From Pseudomonas fluorescens (GTDB lineage: Bacteria; Pseudomonadota; Gammaproteobacteria; Pseudomonadales; Pseudomonadaceae): DNA of 64,000 nucleotides. Numbering within the stretch: position 1 is the stretch's first letter; each line of letters opens with the position of its first letter. Positions 43,659 to 52,672 of the stretch are shown here, piece after piece. The stretch lies in assembly GCF_902497625.1 (NCBI RefSeq), contig NZ_CABVGX010000011.1, positions 57,824 to 121,823 on the forward strand, read 5' to 3'. Below the pieces are notes generated by a model that was not told the DNA's origin, ran no database searches, and worked only from the letters and a program-made list of their open reading frames with translations. Made by a program: the position numbers and the translations under genes.

Positions 43659-45041
43659 TTAGAACGACGACTGGATCTTGATCCCGCCAATCAGCGCGTC
43701 ATCGACCTTGTCCACGCCACCGGGGTGGCGGATGTACTGCAGGTTGGGCCGCACGGTCAGCCAGTTCGTCACGTGCACGCCGTAATAAAGTTCGGCGCTG
43801 TATTCGGTGTCCTGCGGCGGCAGGAAGCTCGGGTCATCGTAGTCGTAGACCGCGCGCGCCTGATTGGTCGCTTCAGCGTTTTTACGGAATGCCGGGTTGA
43901 CGTGCACACGAGCCATGGCGAAACCGATGTCGTCCTTGGCGCGGGCGTCGAACAACCCTTTGTAAACCACGCCGGCCTGCACGTAGTTGTCGATGGCGTT
44001 GGTCTTTTTGTCGTGCATCGTCGCGTTGGCGAACACGCTCAAGCCCCGCGAGTTATCGCTGGCGCGGCTGGTCAGTTGTTGCTGCACGCCGAGCCACATG
44101 CCGTGCTTGCTCGACGCACTGCGATAAGCCTCGCCACTCAGCGCAGCGGGCTGACCGTTACTGTCTTTATAGGCATCCGTGGCTTTCGCGTTGCTGTAGT
44201 AATAACCGGCGCGGTATTCACCCGGCAGGCCGTTGAGCTTCGGCGACCAGACCAGTTCCACCGGCAGAACCGCGCCCTGGGTGCCGCTGCCGCTGAGCTT
44301 GAACCCGTTGTTGCGATCAAGGTTGGACGGGTTTTGCTCATACACGCCGACCTGCGCATACAGCTGCGGCGTCAGGTGATATTTGACGCGCATTGCCCAC
44401 TGGCTGACCGGCCAGTTGTACCAGATGCCGCCGACCCAGTTGCCGACCTGCGAGCCGCAAAACGCCAGGTTCTGGAAGTCGCACGGGAAGCTGTTGAAGT
44501 CTTCGCCTTCGCCGAAGCGGCCGACCTTGATGTCGAGTTGCTGATCGAAGAATTTCTGCTGATACCACATCTGCGTGAGCCGCCAGGTCTGCCCGCGCCC
44601 CCACACTTCCTGGGCCGACGTGAAGCCACCGACGCGCGGGTCGTTGATGCGGTCATTGCTGATGTTATTGCCACTGCGTTCGGTGATCGTCAGCTGAAAC
44701 TCGGCATCGTCCCAGCCGAGAATCTTCTGCAGGTCGAGGTGCGTGCCCAAGCCGAACTGGTCGCTGTAACGCGCGGTGCGATCGTGGTCGTAGCCACCGT
44801 GCAGATTACTGCCCATTTCGCCGGTGTAATCGAGCTTGAAGTCGTAGCCTTTTTCCGAGAGTTCGCTGCGCGTGCCGTTCCAGTCACCGAGCATCCAAGG
44901 GGAGTCGCTGTCGAACGCGGGTGCCGCCTGTGCGCAGGCGGCACAACCCAGGGCAGTGAGCCCGCCGATCAGGTTGAGGGTTTTTCGATTGGCAGCAGTC
45001 GTGCGGACAGCGCTGTCTCGCGAATGGGGGAAATAAGGCAT
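43659..45041 (-). CDS. oprB: OprB-type carbohydrate porin
   Basis: This 460-residue outer-membrane protein of the carbohydrate-selective OprB family has a signal peptide of about 40 residues with a basic start, ending AQA before APAFDSDSPWMLGDW, and a barrel that closes with a C-terminal Phe. The motif WMLGDWNGTRSELSEKGYDF is typical of the family. It would carry glucose to the periplasmic dehydrogenase encoded next to it. The ATG start gives a long signal peptide; a later start is possible but none has a better ribosome-binding site. Confidence 0.92.
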   Translation of the reverse strand: MPYFPHSRDSAVRTTAANRKTLNLIGGLTALGCAACAQAAPAFDSDSPWMLGDWNGTRSELSEKGYDFKLDYTGEMGSNLHGGYDHDRTARYSDQFGLGTHLDLQKILGWDDAEFQLTITERSGNNISNDRINDPRVGGFTSAQEVWGRGQTWRLTQMWYQQKFFDQQLDIKVGRFGEGEDFNSFPCDFQNLAFCGSQVGNWVGGIWYNWPVSQWAMRVKYHLTPQLYAQVGVYEQNPSNLDRNNGFKLSGSGTQGAVLPVELVWSPKLNGLPGEYRAGYYYSNAKATDAYKDSNGQPAALSGEAYRSASSKHGMWLGVQQQLTSRASDNSRGLSVFANATMHDKKTNAIDNYVQAGVVYKGLFDARAKDDIGFAMARVHVNPAFRKNAEATNQARAVYDYDDPSFLPPQDTEYSAELYYGVHVTNWLTVRPNLQYIRHPGGVDKVDDALIGGIKIQSSF

Positions 45042-45236
45042 AGGGAAATTAATTCTTGATCTTTTATGGAAGTGAGCTGGAGCGGCGCTTTGTCGCGGGC
45101 AGAAGAAGCGTTTCAGCTTGACGGGCGCAAGGATAATGTTCTGTTACAAATAGAGAAAGCCCTTTTGCCAAGATGGATACTTTCAGATTTGGTAACAGTG
45201 CGCAGGGAGATCGATATCTATAGGCGCGAGCGATGC

Positions 45237-45274
45237 GGCGACCCGACTTGCCGGCGAAGGCCAGTCGGGTCGCC
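45237..45274. repeat. 12-bp perfect hairpin
   Basis: GGCGACCCGACT and AGTCGGGTCGCC pair perfectly around a 14-base loop. It directly abuts the inverted repeat that begins at 45277. Confidence 0.8.
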
Positions 45275-45276
45275 GG

Positions 45277-45352
45277 AAAAGATCGCAGCCTTCGGCAGCT
45301 CCTACAGAGAAACGCATTTCAGCGTAGGAGCTGCCGAAGGCTGCGATCTTTT
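45277..45352. repeat. Perfect 29-bp inverted repeat
   Basis: AAAAGATCGCAGCCTTCGGC-AGCTCCTAC at 45277-45305 is exactly complementary to 45324-45352, with 18 bases between. It is the same family as the pair at 14001. Confidence 0.92.
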
Positions 45353-45457
45353 CAAGCTCACCTACATTTACTACAGCACCACAGATCACTTCCCCCCAAC
45401 GAAGCCCTCGGCTAAGGTGCGCGGCTTCCAATTCCCACTTCGCTCGAAAGGCCCGGC

Positions 45458-45688
45458 ATGACCGAACAACATGACAACCCGCTGCACGGCGTGACGCTTG
45501 AGCAGATTCTCAACGCCCTGGTTGAACATTACGAATGGTCGGGGCTGGCCGAGCGCATCGATATCCGCTGCTTCAAGAGCGACCCCAGCGTCAAGTCGAG
45601 CCTGACCTTTTTGCGCAAAACCCCGTGGGCACGGGAAAAAGTCGAGCGCCTGTACGTCAAGTTGATGCGCACCAAGCGACCGGTCTGA
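45458..45688 (+). CDS. VF530 family (DUF2132) small DNA-binding-like protein
   Basis: This 76-residue protein has the family's conserved blocks: [31 protein letters not shown] and [12 protein letters not shown]. Members are small helical proteins related in fold to DNA-binding domains; no firm function is known to me. It starts with ATG after a short A/G-rich stretch. The next gene starts 2 bases after its stop, so the two are cotranscribed. Confidence 0.88.
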   Translation: MTEQHDNPLHGVTLEQILNALVEHYEWSGLAERIDIRCFKSDPSVKSSLTFLRKTPWAREKVERLYVKLMRTKRPV

Positions 45689-45690
45689 GC

Positions 45691-46350
45691 GTGCTCGTCC
45701 AGTCGGCGGCGCGTCGTCCTTTTGTCGCTGTGGCGGCCTTTCTCGCCTGGGCGGGACTGGTCATTCAGCTGTATCTGGTACTGTATTCGCGCTGGAGTAT
45801 CGAGGCGAGCCTGCTGGGTGGGCTGATGAGTTTTTTCAGCTATTTCACCGTACTGACCAACACGCTGGTGGCCACGGTGTTCAGCTTCGAGCTCACGTCC
45901 CGTCAGTCAGCCGCGCGACGCGGGTTTTTGCAGCCCTCGGTCAGCAGTGGCGTTGCCGTCAGTATCGCTGTGGTCGGCCTCGCCTATAACGTGTTGCTGC
46001 GTCACCTTTGGCATCCGGAAGGCTGGCAGCGGTTGGCTGATGAATTGATGCACGTTGTCACCCCGCTGCTGTTTCTGGGCTATTGGTGGTTGTGCGTGCC
46101 CAAAGGCCTGTTACGCATTCGGCATATCGCGCTGTGGGCGATTTATCCGCTGGTGTATTTCGCCTATTCAATGGTGCGCGGTCATGAATTGGCGGTTTAT
46201 CCGTACCCGTTCATTGATGTCGACAAGCTGGGTTATCCACAGGTGTTTATCAATGCGCTGGGCTTGCTGGTGGGGTTTATATTGATTGCGTTGGCGCTGA
46301 TCGGGCTGGATCGATGGCAGGGCAGGCGGGTTAACCAGGCGCAACGGTAG
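45691..46350 (+). CDS. Pr6Pr family integral membrane protein
   Basis: This 219-residue inner-membrane protein has six predicted membrane helices (for example FVAVAAFLAWAGLVIQLYLV, LMSFFSYFTVLTNTLVATVF, LLFLGYWWLCVP). Motifs SFFSYFTVLTN, DELMHVVTP and YPLVYFAYSMVRG identify the Pr6Pr family, related to the FAR-17a/AIG1 serine hydrolases of eukaryotes; function in bacteria is unknown. The start is a GTG at 45691, 2 bases after the VF530-type gene. The frame is open further upstream but that overlaps the previous gene. Confidence 0.85.
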   Translation: MLVQSAARRPFVAVAAFLAWAGLVIQLYLVLYSRWSIEASLLGGLMSFFSYFTVLTNTLVATVFSFELTSRQSAARRGFLQPSVSSGVAVSIAVVGLAYNVLLRHLWHPEGWQRLADELMHVVTPLLFLGYWWLCVPKGLLRIRHIALWAIYPLVYFAYSMVRGHELAVYPYPFIDVDKLGYPQVFINALGLLVGFILIALALIGLDRWQGRRVNQAQR

Positions 46351-46428
46351 CGAGCCAGCGATGAGCCCCAAGCCCACCGCCAGTCTGTGCTTAGCCAAAA
46401 TGCCCGTGGCAGCAGGCGCGAAGGTCTC

Positions 46429-47214
46429 TCACTCCTCGTCGCTGCCATCCAGCCGCCAATACCCGGCCGCTTTGACAAATTGCTCATCCAGCCCGTGCTC
46501 ATCGAGCAACACTCGCCGAATCTGCCGCGACACTTTGCTTTCGGTCGCTACCCACGCGTACAAATTGCCAGTCGGAATCTGCACCTGGCGCACCGTGGTC
46601 AGCAGGTGATCTTTACCGCCCTCGCGCAGTACCCAGATCACATCGATTTCAGCAGCGCTGTTGAGCACTTGTTGCTCCTTGCCGTTTTCCACCTCGATAA
46701 TCACCAACGCCCGACGATTACCCGCCAGGCCTTCCAGCCGACGAGCGATTGCGGGCAAGGCGGTTTCGTCGCCGATCAGCAGATAACTGTCGAAGATGTC
46801 CGGCACGATCATCGAACCGCGTGGCCCGCCAATGTGCAGGAATTGCCCGGGTGTGGCCTGTTCGGCCCAAGTCGAAGCAGGGCCATCGCCGTGCAGCACG
46901 AAGTCGATGTCCAGCTCGAGTGTTGCCAGGTCGTAGCGCCTCGGCGTGTAGTCGCGCATCGCCGGTTTCGGCCCGTCATCCTTGCCCGCGCCCAGGACCA
47001 AGGTCTCCAACGCTGCCTGCTCCGCCGCGTTCTGCGGGAACAGCAACTTCACATGATCATCGGCGCCAAGGCTTACGAAACCTGCCAGTTCCGGGCCACC
47101 CACGGTGATGCGGCGCATGCGCGGGGTCAGGTCGACCACCCGTAATACTTCGAGGCGGCGACGTTTGATTTCATGCATCACGCGGTGGATTGTTCGAGTG
47201 TCAGTAGCGCTCAT
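46429..47214 (-). CDS. Siderophore-interacting protein, NADPH ferric-chelate reductase (YqjH-like)
   Basis: This 261-residue flavoprotein of the ViuB/YqjH family releases iron from ferric siderophores in the cytoplasm. The FAD-binding motif RDYTPRRYD lies near residue 85, with GPxGS (GGPRGSMIV) and the acidic GDETALPAI block behind it; the C terminus shows the typical GYWR. It overlaps the upstream PadR-type gene by 4 bases. That pair mirrors yqjI-yqjH of E. coli, where the regulator responds to iron and nickel. Confidence 0.92.
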   Translation of the reverse strand: MSATDTRTIHRVMHEIKRRRLEVLRVVDLTPRMRRITVGGPELAGFVSLGADDHVKLLFPQNAAEQAALETLVLGAGKDDGPKPAMRDYTPRRYDLATLELDIDFVLHGDGPASTWAEQATPGQFLHIGGPRGSMIVPDIFDSYLLIGDETALPAIARRLEGLAGNRRALVIIEVENGKEQQVLNSAAEIDVIWVLREGGKDHLLTTVRQVQIPTGNLYAWVATESKVSRQIRRVLLDEHGLDEQFVKAAGYWRLDGSDEE

Positions 47215-47786
47215 TCGGCTGTCTCCTGAACGGATGGAGTAGAGGGCCCGTCGACGATGGCCCTGGCGGCGTTGTTGAGCAGGTCGCGAACCCGCAAAAT
47301 TTCTTCCGGGTTCCAGCGCCCGTGGTGCATCTGCAAGGCGTGCCGAAGGTTGTGCACGGCTTCATGGATTTCGGCCGGGCGATCTTGCCCGCGCAGTGAA
47401 CGCTTGCTGACGTCGATGCGCATGCGCACGCCGTCCAGCGCAATCGCTTGCTCGCTCAAGGAAACACGTCCGGCGTCGGTCACGCTGTAACGTTTTTTTC
47501 CGCCTTCGGCATCGCCCTGAATCATTTCGCTTTCTTCCAGAAAGGTCAGGGTCGGATAGATCACGCCTGGGCTGGGGCTGTAGGCGCCATCGAATATGTT
47601 TTCGATCTGGCGGATCAGGTCGTAGCCGTGACAGGGCTGCTCGGCGATCAGCGCGAGCAGCAGCAGTTTCAGGTCGCCGGGCGCGAACACCCTGGGGCCG
47701 CGTCCGCCGCGTTCGCGGACAGGGCGTTTTTCAAAGCCGTCGCGGCCGTCACCGTGTTCGCGGTGTGGGGAATGATGGTCTCTCAT
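47211..47786 (-). CDS. PadR family regulator, YqjI-like
   Basis: This 191-residue regulator has a His-rich N-terminal extension (four His within the first 11 residues) before the PadR winged helix (about residues 35-120, with LLLLALIAEQPCHGYDLIRQIE and PSPGVIYPTLTFLEE). A C-terminal helical dimerisation part follows. The extension resembles that of E. coli YqjI, which binds nickel or iron. It precedes the ferric-chelate reductase in the same operon and should repress it. A dyad that could be its operator lies just upstream. Confidence 0.88.
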   Translation of the reverse strand: MRDHHSPHREHGDGRDGFEKRPVRERGGRGPRVFAPGDLKLLLLALIAEQPCHGYDLIRQIENIFDGAYSPSPGVIYPTLTFLEESEMIQGDAEGGKKRYSVTDAGRVSLSEQAIALDGVRMRIDVSKRSLRGQDRPAEIHEAVHNLRHALQMHHGRWNPEEILRVRDLLNNAARAIVDGPSTPSVQETAE

Positions 47787-48280
47787 TTTTGCACTCTCGT
47801 CATGTCTAGATATAACTTAAGATATATCTTATGTTTTCTGCAAGGCGTTTGTGATGCAGAGGATGGTCTGCCGGACGAGTGGCAAGCGCCCAACCTTTGT
47901 CATTTACCCTGAGGACTTTTCATACGGAGCGAAAACTTAGCGAAAGTTAAAGCTATTACTCTAATATTTTAGAGTTACTGTACTAAATGGCCTGCAAGTC
48001 GCCGTCCTGTCTAGTTACAAGCGCTGTACGGTTTTTTGTTCAAAACTGTCGGTAGGTCGTAACTTACAGCCTTTATTTTGTTTTTCTATTTTATGTCTTT
48101 TTTTCCTTCTGTTAGTGGGGTGGTGGAACTACGCAGCCGTGGGAAGTTGCCTGCTTACTTTCAAGAGCAACCAGTCGAAGATGCACTGGCGTTGAGATAT
48201 CACTTAAAACCGACTTATCAATGAGTCGAACAATGTGATCTGTCAATGGACCGACTACTCAAGAAAACAGGTACTTATCA
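47787..48280. other. Long AT-rich gap between the PadR gene and the fimbrial operon
   Basis: The genes on each side diverge, so this 494-base gap must hold the promoters of the regulator and of the fimbriae. It is clearly less GC-rich than the genes around it, especially 47930-48120. The 11-mer ACTTATCAATG occurs at 48213 and again at 48273, where it ends in the pilin start codon. I see no gene. Confidence 0.65.
47808..47829. promoter_or_regulatory. Candidate operator of the PadR-type regulator
   Basis: AGATATA (47808-47814) and TATATCT (47823-47829) form a 7-bp dyad; inside it AAGATATATCTT (47819-47830) is a perfect palindrome. It lies 22-43 bases before the PadR-type start codon, a fitting place for autoregulation. 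Confidence 0.6.
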
Positions 48281-48766
48281 ATGTTCAAAAAAATCGCAAT
48301 TGCTGCTCCTCTGGCACTTCTGGCACTGAGCTCGTCGGTGACCTACGCCGCTGATAGCGCCATCCATACCATCCAGCTCGAAGCTCGCGTTCCGGCCAAG
48401 GATTTCTATGTGATCCCGACCAACCCGGACCTGGTGAACAAAACCCAACCGATGCACTACAACCCAAGCACCGGTGAACTGGATGAGGTGGCTGGTACCT
48501 TCGAAATGCTGCACACCGGCGGTCATATCGAATCCAGTCTGACCAGCCCGGCCGTGCTGCAGTCCGGCGCTGACAGGATCCCGGTAGAGGTTTCATTGAA
48601 TAATGTCGTCCTCAGCCTGACGCCATCAATGACCGTTGAAGATGACCCGTCCAACACTAACTTCCGTGCGCAGTTCAAGGCTAAGGCGTTGGTCAAGGGT
48701 GTGGATGCCAAAGCGGGCGAGTACACCGGTTCCATCTCGATGGTGCATGACGCCGTTGTTCGTTAA
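48281..48766 (+). CDS. CS1/alpha-type fimbrial major pilin
   Basis: This 161-residue pilin has a signal peptide ending VTYA (residues 1-23) and a mature part with the CooA/CblA pattern: AIHTIQLEARVPAKDFYVIP near the N terminus and a beta-rich body without Cys. Alpha-type pilins are assembled by the alternate chaperone-usher pathway and polymerise through an N-terminal donor strand. It is the first gene of the operon, followed after 114 bases by the usher; a gap of this size often carries a hairpin that raises pilin over usher expression. Confidence 0.9.
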   Translation: MFKKIAIAAPLALLALSSSVTYAADSAIHTIQLEARVPAKDFYVIPTNPDLVNKTQPMHYNPSTGELDEVAGTFEMLHTGGHIESSLTSPAVLQSGADRIPVEVSLNNVVLSLTPSMTVEDDPSNTNFRAQFKAKALVKGVDAKAGEYTGSISMVHDAVVR

Positions 48767-48880
48767 GACTGCCTGATCGGGTAATAAGCGTCGGCTGCAG
48801 GCAGCCGCGTTCACCGTTGGGGCAAGTCGTGTTTGTTTGCCCCGACGGACTTTCATCGTTCGTAATCAGAGTAAGAGTTC

Positions 48881-51403
48881 ATGTTCCCGATGACACCCAT
48901 CGCGGCTGCGCTTGCGCTGCTGTTTTGTGCCAGCGCTGCCGTGGCTTCCAACTCTGCGGGCACTACGCCGCGAAGTCTGTTGGCCCAGGCCAAGGGGCTG
49001 CCGGCGGATTTCGAGGAGCACTTCTTTGACGTACCTCTGGCGGTCCGGGTCGAGCTCGATCAACAGCCATTGGGCGAAGCCATGGTGGTGTTGTCCCGTG
49101 ATGATCGGATCACCCTGCTTGAGTTCACCGACACCAGCGAAAACCGCTTCGGCCCTGCCGAGCGGGAAAAGTGGGCGAGTTATCTCAAGCCCGGCGTGGC
49201 CCTGGGCAACTGCAACGGGTCGTGTCCGGATCAGGTTCTGGCGGTGCATTACAGCCTGGAAAACTCGCTGGTTTCGATCCTCACCGAAAACGCCGAGCGC
49301 GACGCCGAGGCCAAGCGTTACTACGTGCAGCCCAAAGAGGGCAGCAGTGGTTTGATGGTGCGCAACCAGCTCAACTTTAACGGTGGTCAGGATCAGGACC
49401 TGGGTGGGCGCTTTGGCCTTGAGGCCAGCGGCAGCCTGGGCAACTGGAGCCAGACGCTGAACCTGCAAGTGGCGCGCCTGGGCGGGCCCGATACCAAGCT
49501 TTATCACGCGATCCATGAGCTTCACACCCAGCGCGAACTTGAAGGCAGTTTTTTTCGCCTGGGCTTTTTCACCCCCAATTCCGAAGGGCTGACGCGCCAG
49601 CCGCGCACGTTCGGCAACAGCCCCGACACCGCGGTCGGCATCATGTATGGCAGCTCCGACAGCCTGGCCATCAACAGCCCGATGCCCAGCGTCTATCCGA
49701 TCTATGTCACTGCCAACCGCCAGGGTTCGGTCGAGATTTATCGTGATGGCTTGCTGATCAACACTCAGTCAGTGCCCGCCGGTTTGCAAACCCTCGACAC
49801 CCGGCCGTTGCCCGGTGGCATTTACGAAGTGGAAGTTCGACTGGTCGAAGACGGTCAGATCACCTCCACCACGCAGGAGCTGGTGTACAAGCCCAGCAAC
49901 TGGCGCAACCTCGATGAACGCTGGCGCTACAACGTGTTTGCCGGGCAGGAGTCCAAGTTATTCAGCAACTGGGAGACCCAGTCCAGCGGTAGTCCCACGG
50001 CGGGCGCGGCGCTCAACTACCTGCTGCACCCACGGGTCATCCTGGGCGTATCAGCACGGCAGGTTCGTGAGAAGTTGCAGTACGGTACGTCGATCGACTG
50101 GACGCTGGCCAACCACATCAGTTTGTATGCCAACGTCTACAAGACCGAGGACTACGGCACCGGCCTGGATCTGCAAAGCCTGTACAACTACGGCGGCGGC
50201 AGCATGGTGCTCAGCCACAACCGCAGTTGGCTCGATACCACCAACACCTACGACACCTTGCCCGATGGCACGCGGATCCGCCCGCGCAACGTGTTCATCG
50301 GCCAGACCAGCAATTCAGCGCTGGCAATCAACCATCGGGTCAGCAGCAAGAGTTCGCTCAATGCGCGGGTTTCGCACAGTGAGGGCAACGTCGAAGGCAT
50401 CGCCCTGGATCTGGGCTGGACGCAGCGCACCGAGCTGTTTGGCAGCGATGCCAGTTGGCGCCTGTCGCTGTTCGACCGACCGGGCAGCTACAGCAGTGGC
50501 GATGCGCGCAATCGCGGGGTCGATTTGAGCGTCAACCTGGCGCTCGGCGCGCCGGGCCAGCAGATCTCCGGCAGCATCGGCTCGCGCACGGCGCGTGATG
50601 GCGGCCGTGACAACAATGCCTCGCTTGGCTGGCGCAAGGATTTCAAGGACCACGTGCTGCAAAGCGTTTCGGTGACGGCGCTGACCGACACCTACGGCCT
50701 GGGCGTTTCCAGCCTGGCGAGTTTCCGTACAGACACGGTGAGTGGCGACGGTTTTATCCAGCGCTCCTCGTACAGCGGCAATTTCACCGGCGGCCTCAAC
50801 CTCGACAGCACGCTGGTGGTCGGTGGGCAGCAGATGCTCATGACCAGCCTGAACGAAATGCGCGGCGCCGGGATGATTGTCGACGTCGAGTCAGACCTGG
50901 AAGGCATCAGCCTGCGTGCCGACGATTACAGCGGTGGCAGCGCGGCGCTCAAGCCGGGGCGTAACTTCATTCCGGTCACGGCGTATAAAAACAGCTCGGT
51001 GGCTTTCGACTTTCTGGGCAATGACGTACCGGCAGCCACCATCGAGCCGCCGCGCACCCGTTATCACCTGAACAAGGGCGGCGTCGAGTACCGCAAGATC
51101 CGCGTGATGAAAACCTTGACCGTACTCGGTCGCCTGGTGGATGCGCAAGGCCGGCCGCTCAAGGGGCACCACGTTATCAACCACGCCAGCCGTGGCGTCA
51201 CCGAGGTCGACGGCTTCTTTTCGATGGAAATGAATGCGGGCTCGCCCACCCTGGAAGTCCGTCGCAACGACCAGCTGCTGTGCCAGTTCCGCCTGGACGA
51301 AAGCCGGTACCGCAGTGAAAACAACGTGCTGATGATCGGTGACCTGCGCTGTACGCCAGACACCTTGGCCGATGTCACCACCCCTCACCAGAAGGCAGGT
51401 TGA
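48881..51403 (+). CDS. CS1/alpha-type fimbrial usher
   Basis: This 840-residue outer-membrane protein of the CooC/CblC/TcfC usher family has a signal peptide (about residues 1-22) and then the beta-barrel with a plug region. The block YVTANRQGSVEIYRDGLLI followed by LDTRPLPGGIYEVEVR is typical of ushers. A C-terminal domain with GRLVDAQGRPLKGHHV resembles a carboxypeptidase-type beta fold. A Cys pair near residues 110-115 may bridge. It exports pilins delivered by the chaperone encoded at 52673-53416. The ATG start has only a weak AAGAG. Confidence 0.9.
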   Translation: MFPMTPIAAALALLFCASAAVASNSAGTTPRSLLAQAKGLPADFEEHFFDVPLAVRVELDQQPLGEAMVVLSRDDRITLLEFTDTSENRFGPAEREKWASYLKPGVALGNCNGSCPDQVLAVHYSLENSLVSILTENAERDAEAKRYYVQPKEGSSGLMVRNQLNFNGGQDQDLGGRFGLEASGSLGNWSQTLNLQVARLGGPDTKLYHAIHELHTQRELEGSFFRLGFFTPNSEGLTRQPRTFGNSPDTAVGIMYGSSDSLAINSPMPSVYPIYVTANRQGSVEIYRDGLLINTQSVPAGLQTLDTRPLPGGIYEVEVRLVEDGQITSTTQELVYKPSNWRNLDERWRYNVFAGQESKLFSNWETQSSGSPTAGAALNYLLHPRVILGVSARQVREKLQYGTSIDWTLANHISLYANVYKTEDYGTGLDLQSLYNYGGGSMVLSHNRSWLDTTNTYDTLPDGTRIRPRNVFIGQTSNSALAINHRVSSKSSLNARVSHSEGNVEGIALDLGWTQRTELFGSDASWRLSLFDRPGSYSSGDARNRGVDLSVNLALGAPGQQISGSIGSRTARDGGRDNNASLGWRKDFKDHVLQSVSVTALTDTYGLGVSSLASFRTDTVSGDGFIQRSSYSGNFTGGLNLDSTLVVGGQQMLMTSLNEMRGAGMIVDVESDLEGISLRADDYSGGSAALKPGRNFIPVTAYKNSSVAFDFLGNDVPAATIEPPRTRYHLNKGGVEYRKIRVMKTLTVLGRLVDAQGRPLKGHHVINHASRGVTEVDGFFSMEMNAGSPTLEVRRNDQLLCQFRLDESRYRSENNVLMIGDLRCTPDTLADVTTPHQKAG

Positions 51404-51407
51404 ACCG

Positions 51408-52628
51408 ATGAAAAAATTCACGTGGGGCCTGGGGCTTTGCCTGGCCACGACCCTGCCAGCGGTGGACGCGGCGAATCAGGAAATCCGCGCCGAGTTCCGG
51501 CTTGACCCAAGCCGGCCGGGCAAAAACGAATTCATCAACACGACGCCGAACAGCGGTTATTGCGCGGATTGGCCAAACCAGTGCATCGAGAACAAAATCT
51601 TCAGCATTCAAATGCCGGTCCGTTTCACTTCAAGTCGGGCGCTGGAACCTGGCCGGGGTGTTTCACTGAAGGTACCGGCCGACTGGCGGCAAACGCGAGT
51701 GACCAATCCAGTGACTCAGGAATCGGCGCTTGTTGAAGTACGCATCATCGGTGCTGGCTCCCGGTTCGTCTTGAGTGATACGGCGTCCAAGCTGACCGGA
51801 GCGGCGACTGATGCGCAGGGTCATGTAAAACTCTGGGAGGGGGCGGACTGGGTCAACCCTGCGTCCCCTTGTCAGTACAGCGGCGTAGGTGCGTGGACGT
51901 CCAAGACTTACCGGTTCTTCTGGAAAACGCCGCTGGAGGCTTACTGCACAAAGGTCAACGCTTACGAAATTCCGGGCATCGAATTCAATTCCCTTGATAT
52001 CGCCTACGAGTTACGAACGCCCAATCCTCTGAAGCTGTCCACCGGGCTCTATACCGGTTCTATACCGTTCATGGTTGGATACCGCGGGGATTTCGACTTG
52101 GGGCCATTGATGCAGGCGGACGACGGCTGGCTGTATATGAATTTCGTGCTGGACGTGGTGCACACCCTCAAAGTCGACCTCCCGCCAGGCGGCAACAAAG
52201 TGATGCTCGAACCCGAAGGCGGCTGGGCGAGCTGGATCAACAGCGGCCGAAAACCCACGAAAATTTACCGCGATCAGCCGTTCTACATATCTGCTTCATC
52301 GCGGTTCAAGGTGATGATGCTATGCAATTCAACCGGTGGTTCGCGCTGCAAACTTTACAGCCCCAAGGGCAATGTCACCGATGTGGAAACCTACCTCACG
52401 CTGCCCCATGGCATCAGTGGCCCAGGTGGCCCCGGCAGCAACGTCACGTTGCATCCCTTGCGGCACAGCGTGTGGGCGGGTCCCTTTGAGCCCAGTCTCT
52501 ATGTCGATCGTAAGGCCGGGTCGCTCAGGTTTGACATGCCCAAAGATGCGATCGACTTCCTGCTCAAGCCCGGCTTGAGCGACACCCTGAGCGGCAACAT
52601 CACCATCATCTGGGACTCGGAAGTATGA
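51408..52628 (+). CDS. CS1/alpha-type fimbrial tip adhesin (CooD/CblD-like)
   Basis: This 406-residue minor subunit has a signal peptide (MKKFTWGLGLCLATTLPAVDA) and a two-domain build typical of CooD/CblD tip proteins: an N-terminal adhesin half with paired Cys near residues 45-50, and a C-terminal pilin-like half. It should cap the fibre and start assembly. The ATG at 51408 comes 5 bases after the usher stop, so they are cotranscribed. The part at 52290-52331 (coding SASSRFKVMM) recurs as a relic at 54072-54113. Confidence 0.88.
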   Translation: MKKFTWGLGLCLATTLPAVDAANQEIRAEFRLDPSRPGKNEFINTTPNSGYCADWPNQCIENKIFSIQMPVRFTSSRALEPGRGVSLKVPADWRQTRVTNPVTQESALVEVRIIGAGSRFVLSDTASKLTGAATDAQGHVKLWEGADWVNPASPCQYSGVGAWTSKTYRFFWKTPLEAYCTKVNAYEIPGIEFNSLDIAYELRTPNPLKLSTGLYTGSIPFMVGYRGDFDLGPLMQADDGWLYMNFVLDVVHTLKVDLPPGGNKVMLEPEGGWASWINSGRKPTKIYRDQPFYISASSRFKVMMLCNSTGGSRCKLYSPKGNVTDVETYLTLPHGISGPGGPGSNVTLHPLRHSVWAGPFEPSLYVDRKAGSLRFDMPKDAIDFLLKPGLSDTLSGNITIIWDSEV

Positions 52629-52672
52629 GCGGTTGCCAGGGGCGAATTTCATTTTTCAAGGAGTTGTAAACG

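Larger units (their letters stand above)
45042..45457. other. Intergenic region upstream of oprB
   Basis: The oprB promoter should lie near 45050-45200; I cannot read a certain one. From 45237 to 45352 it holds a hairpin and a perfect inverted repeat. I see no gene. Confidence 0.6.
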
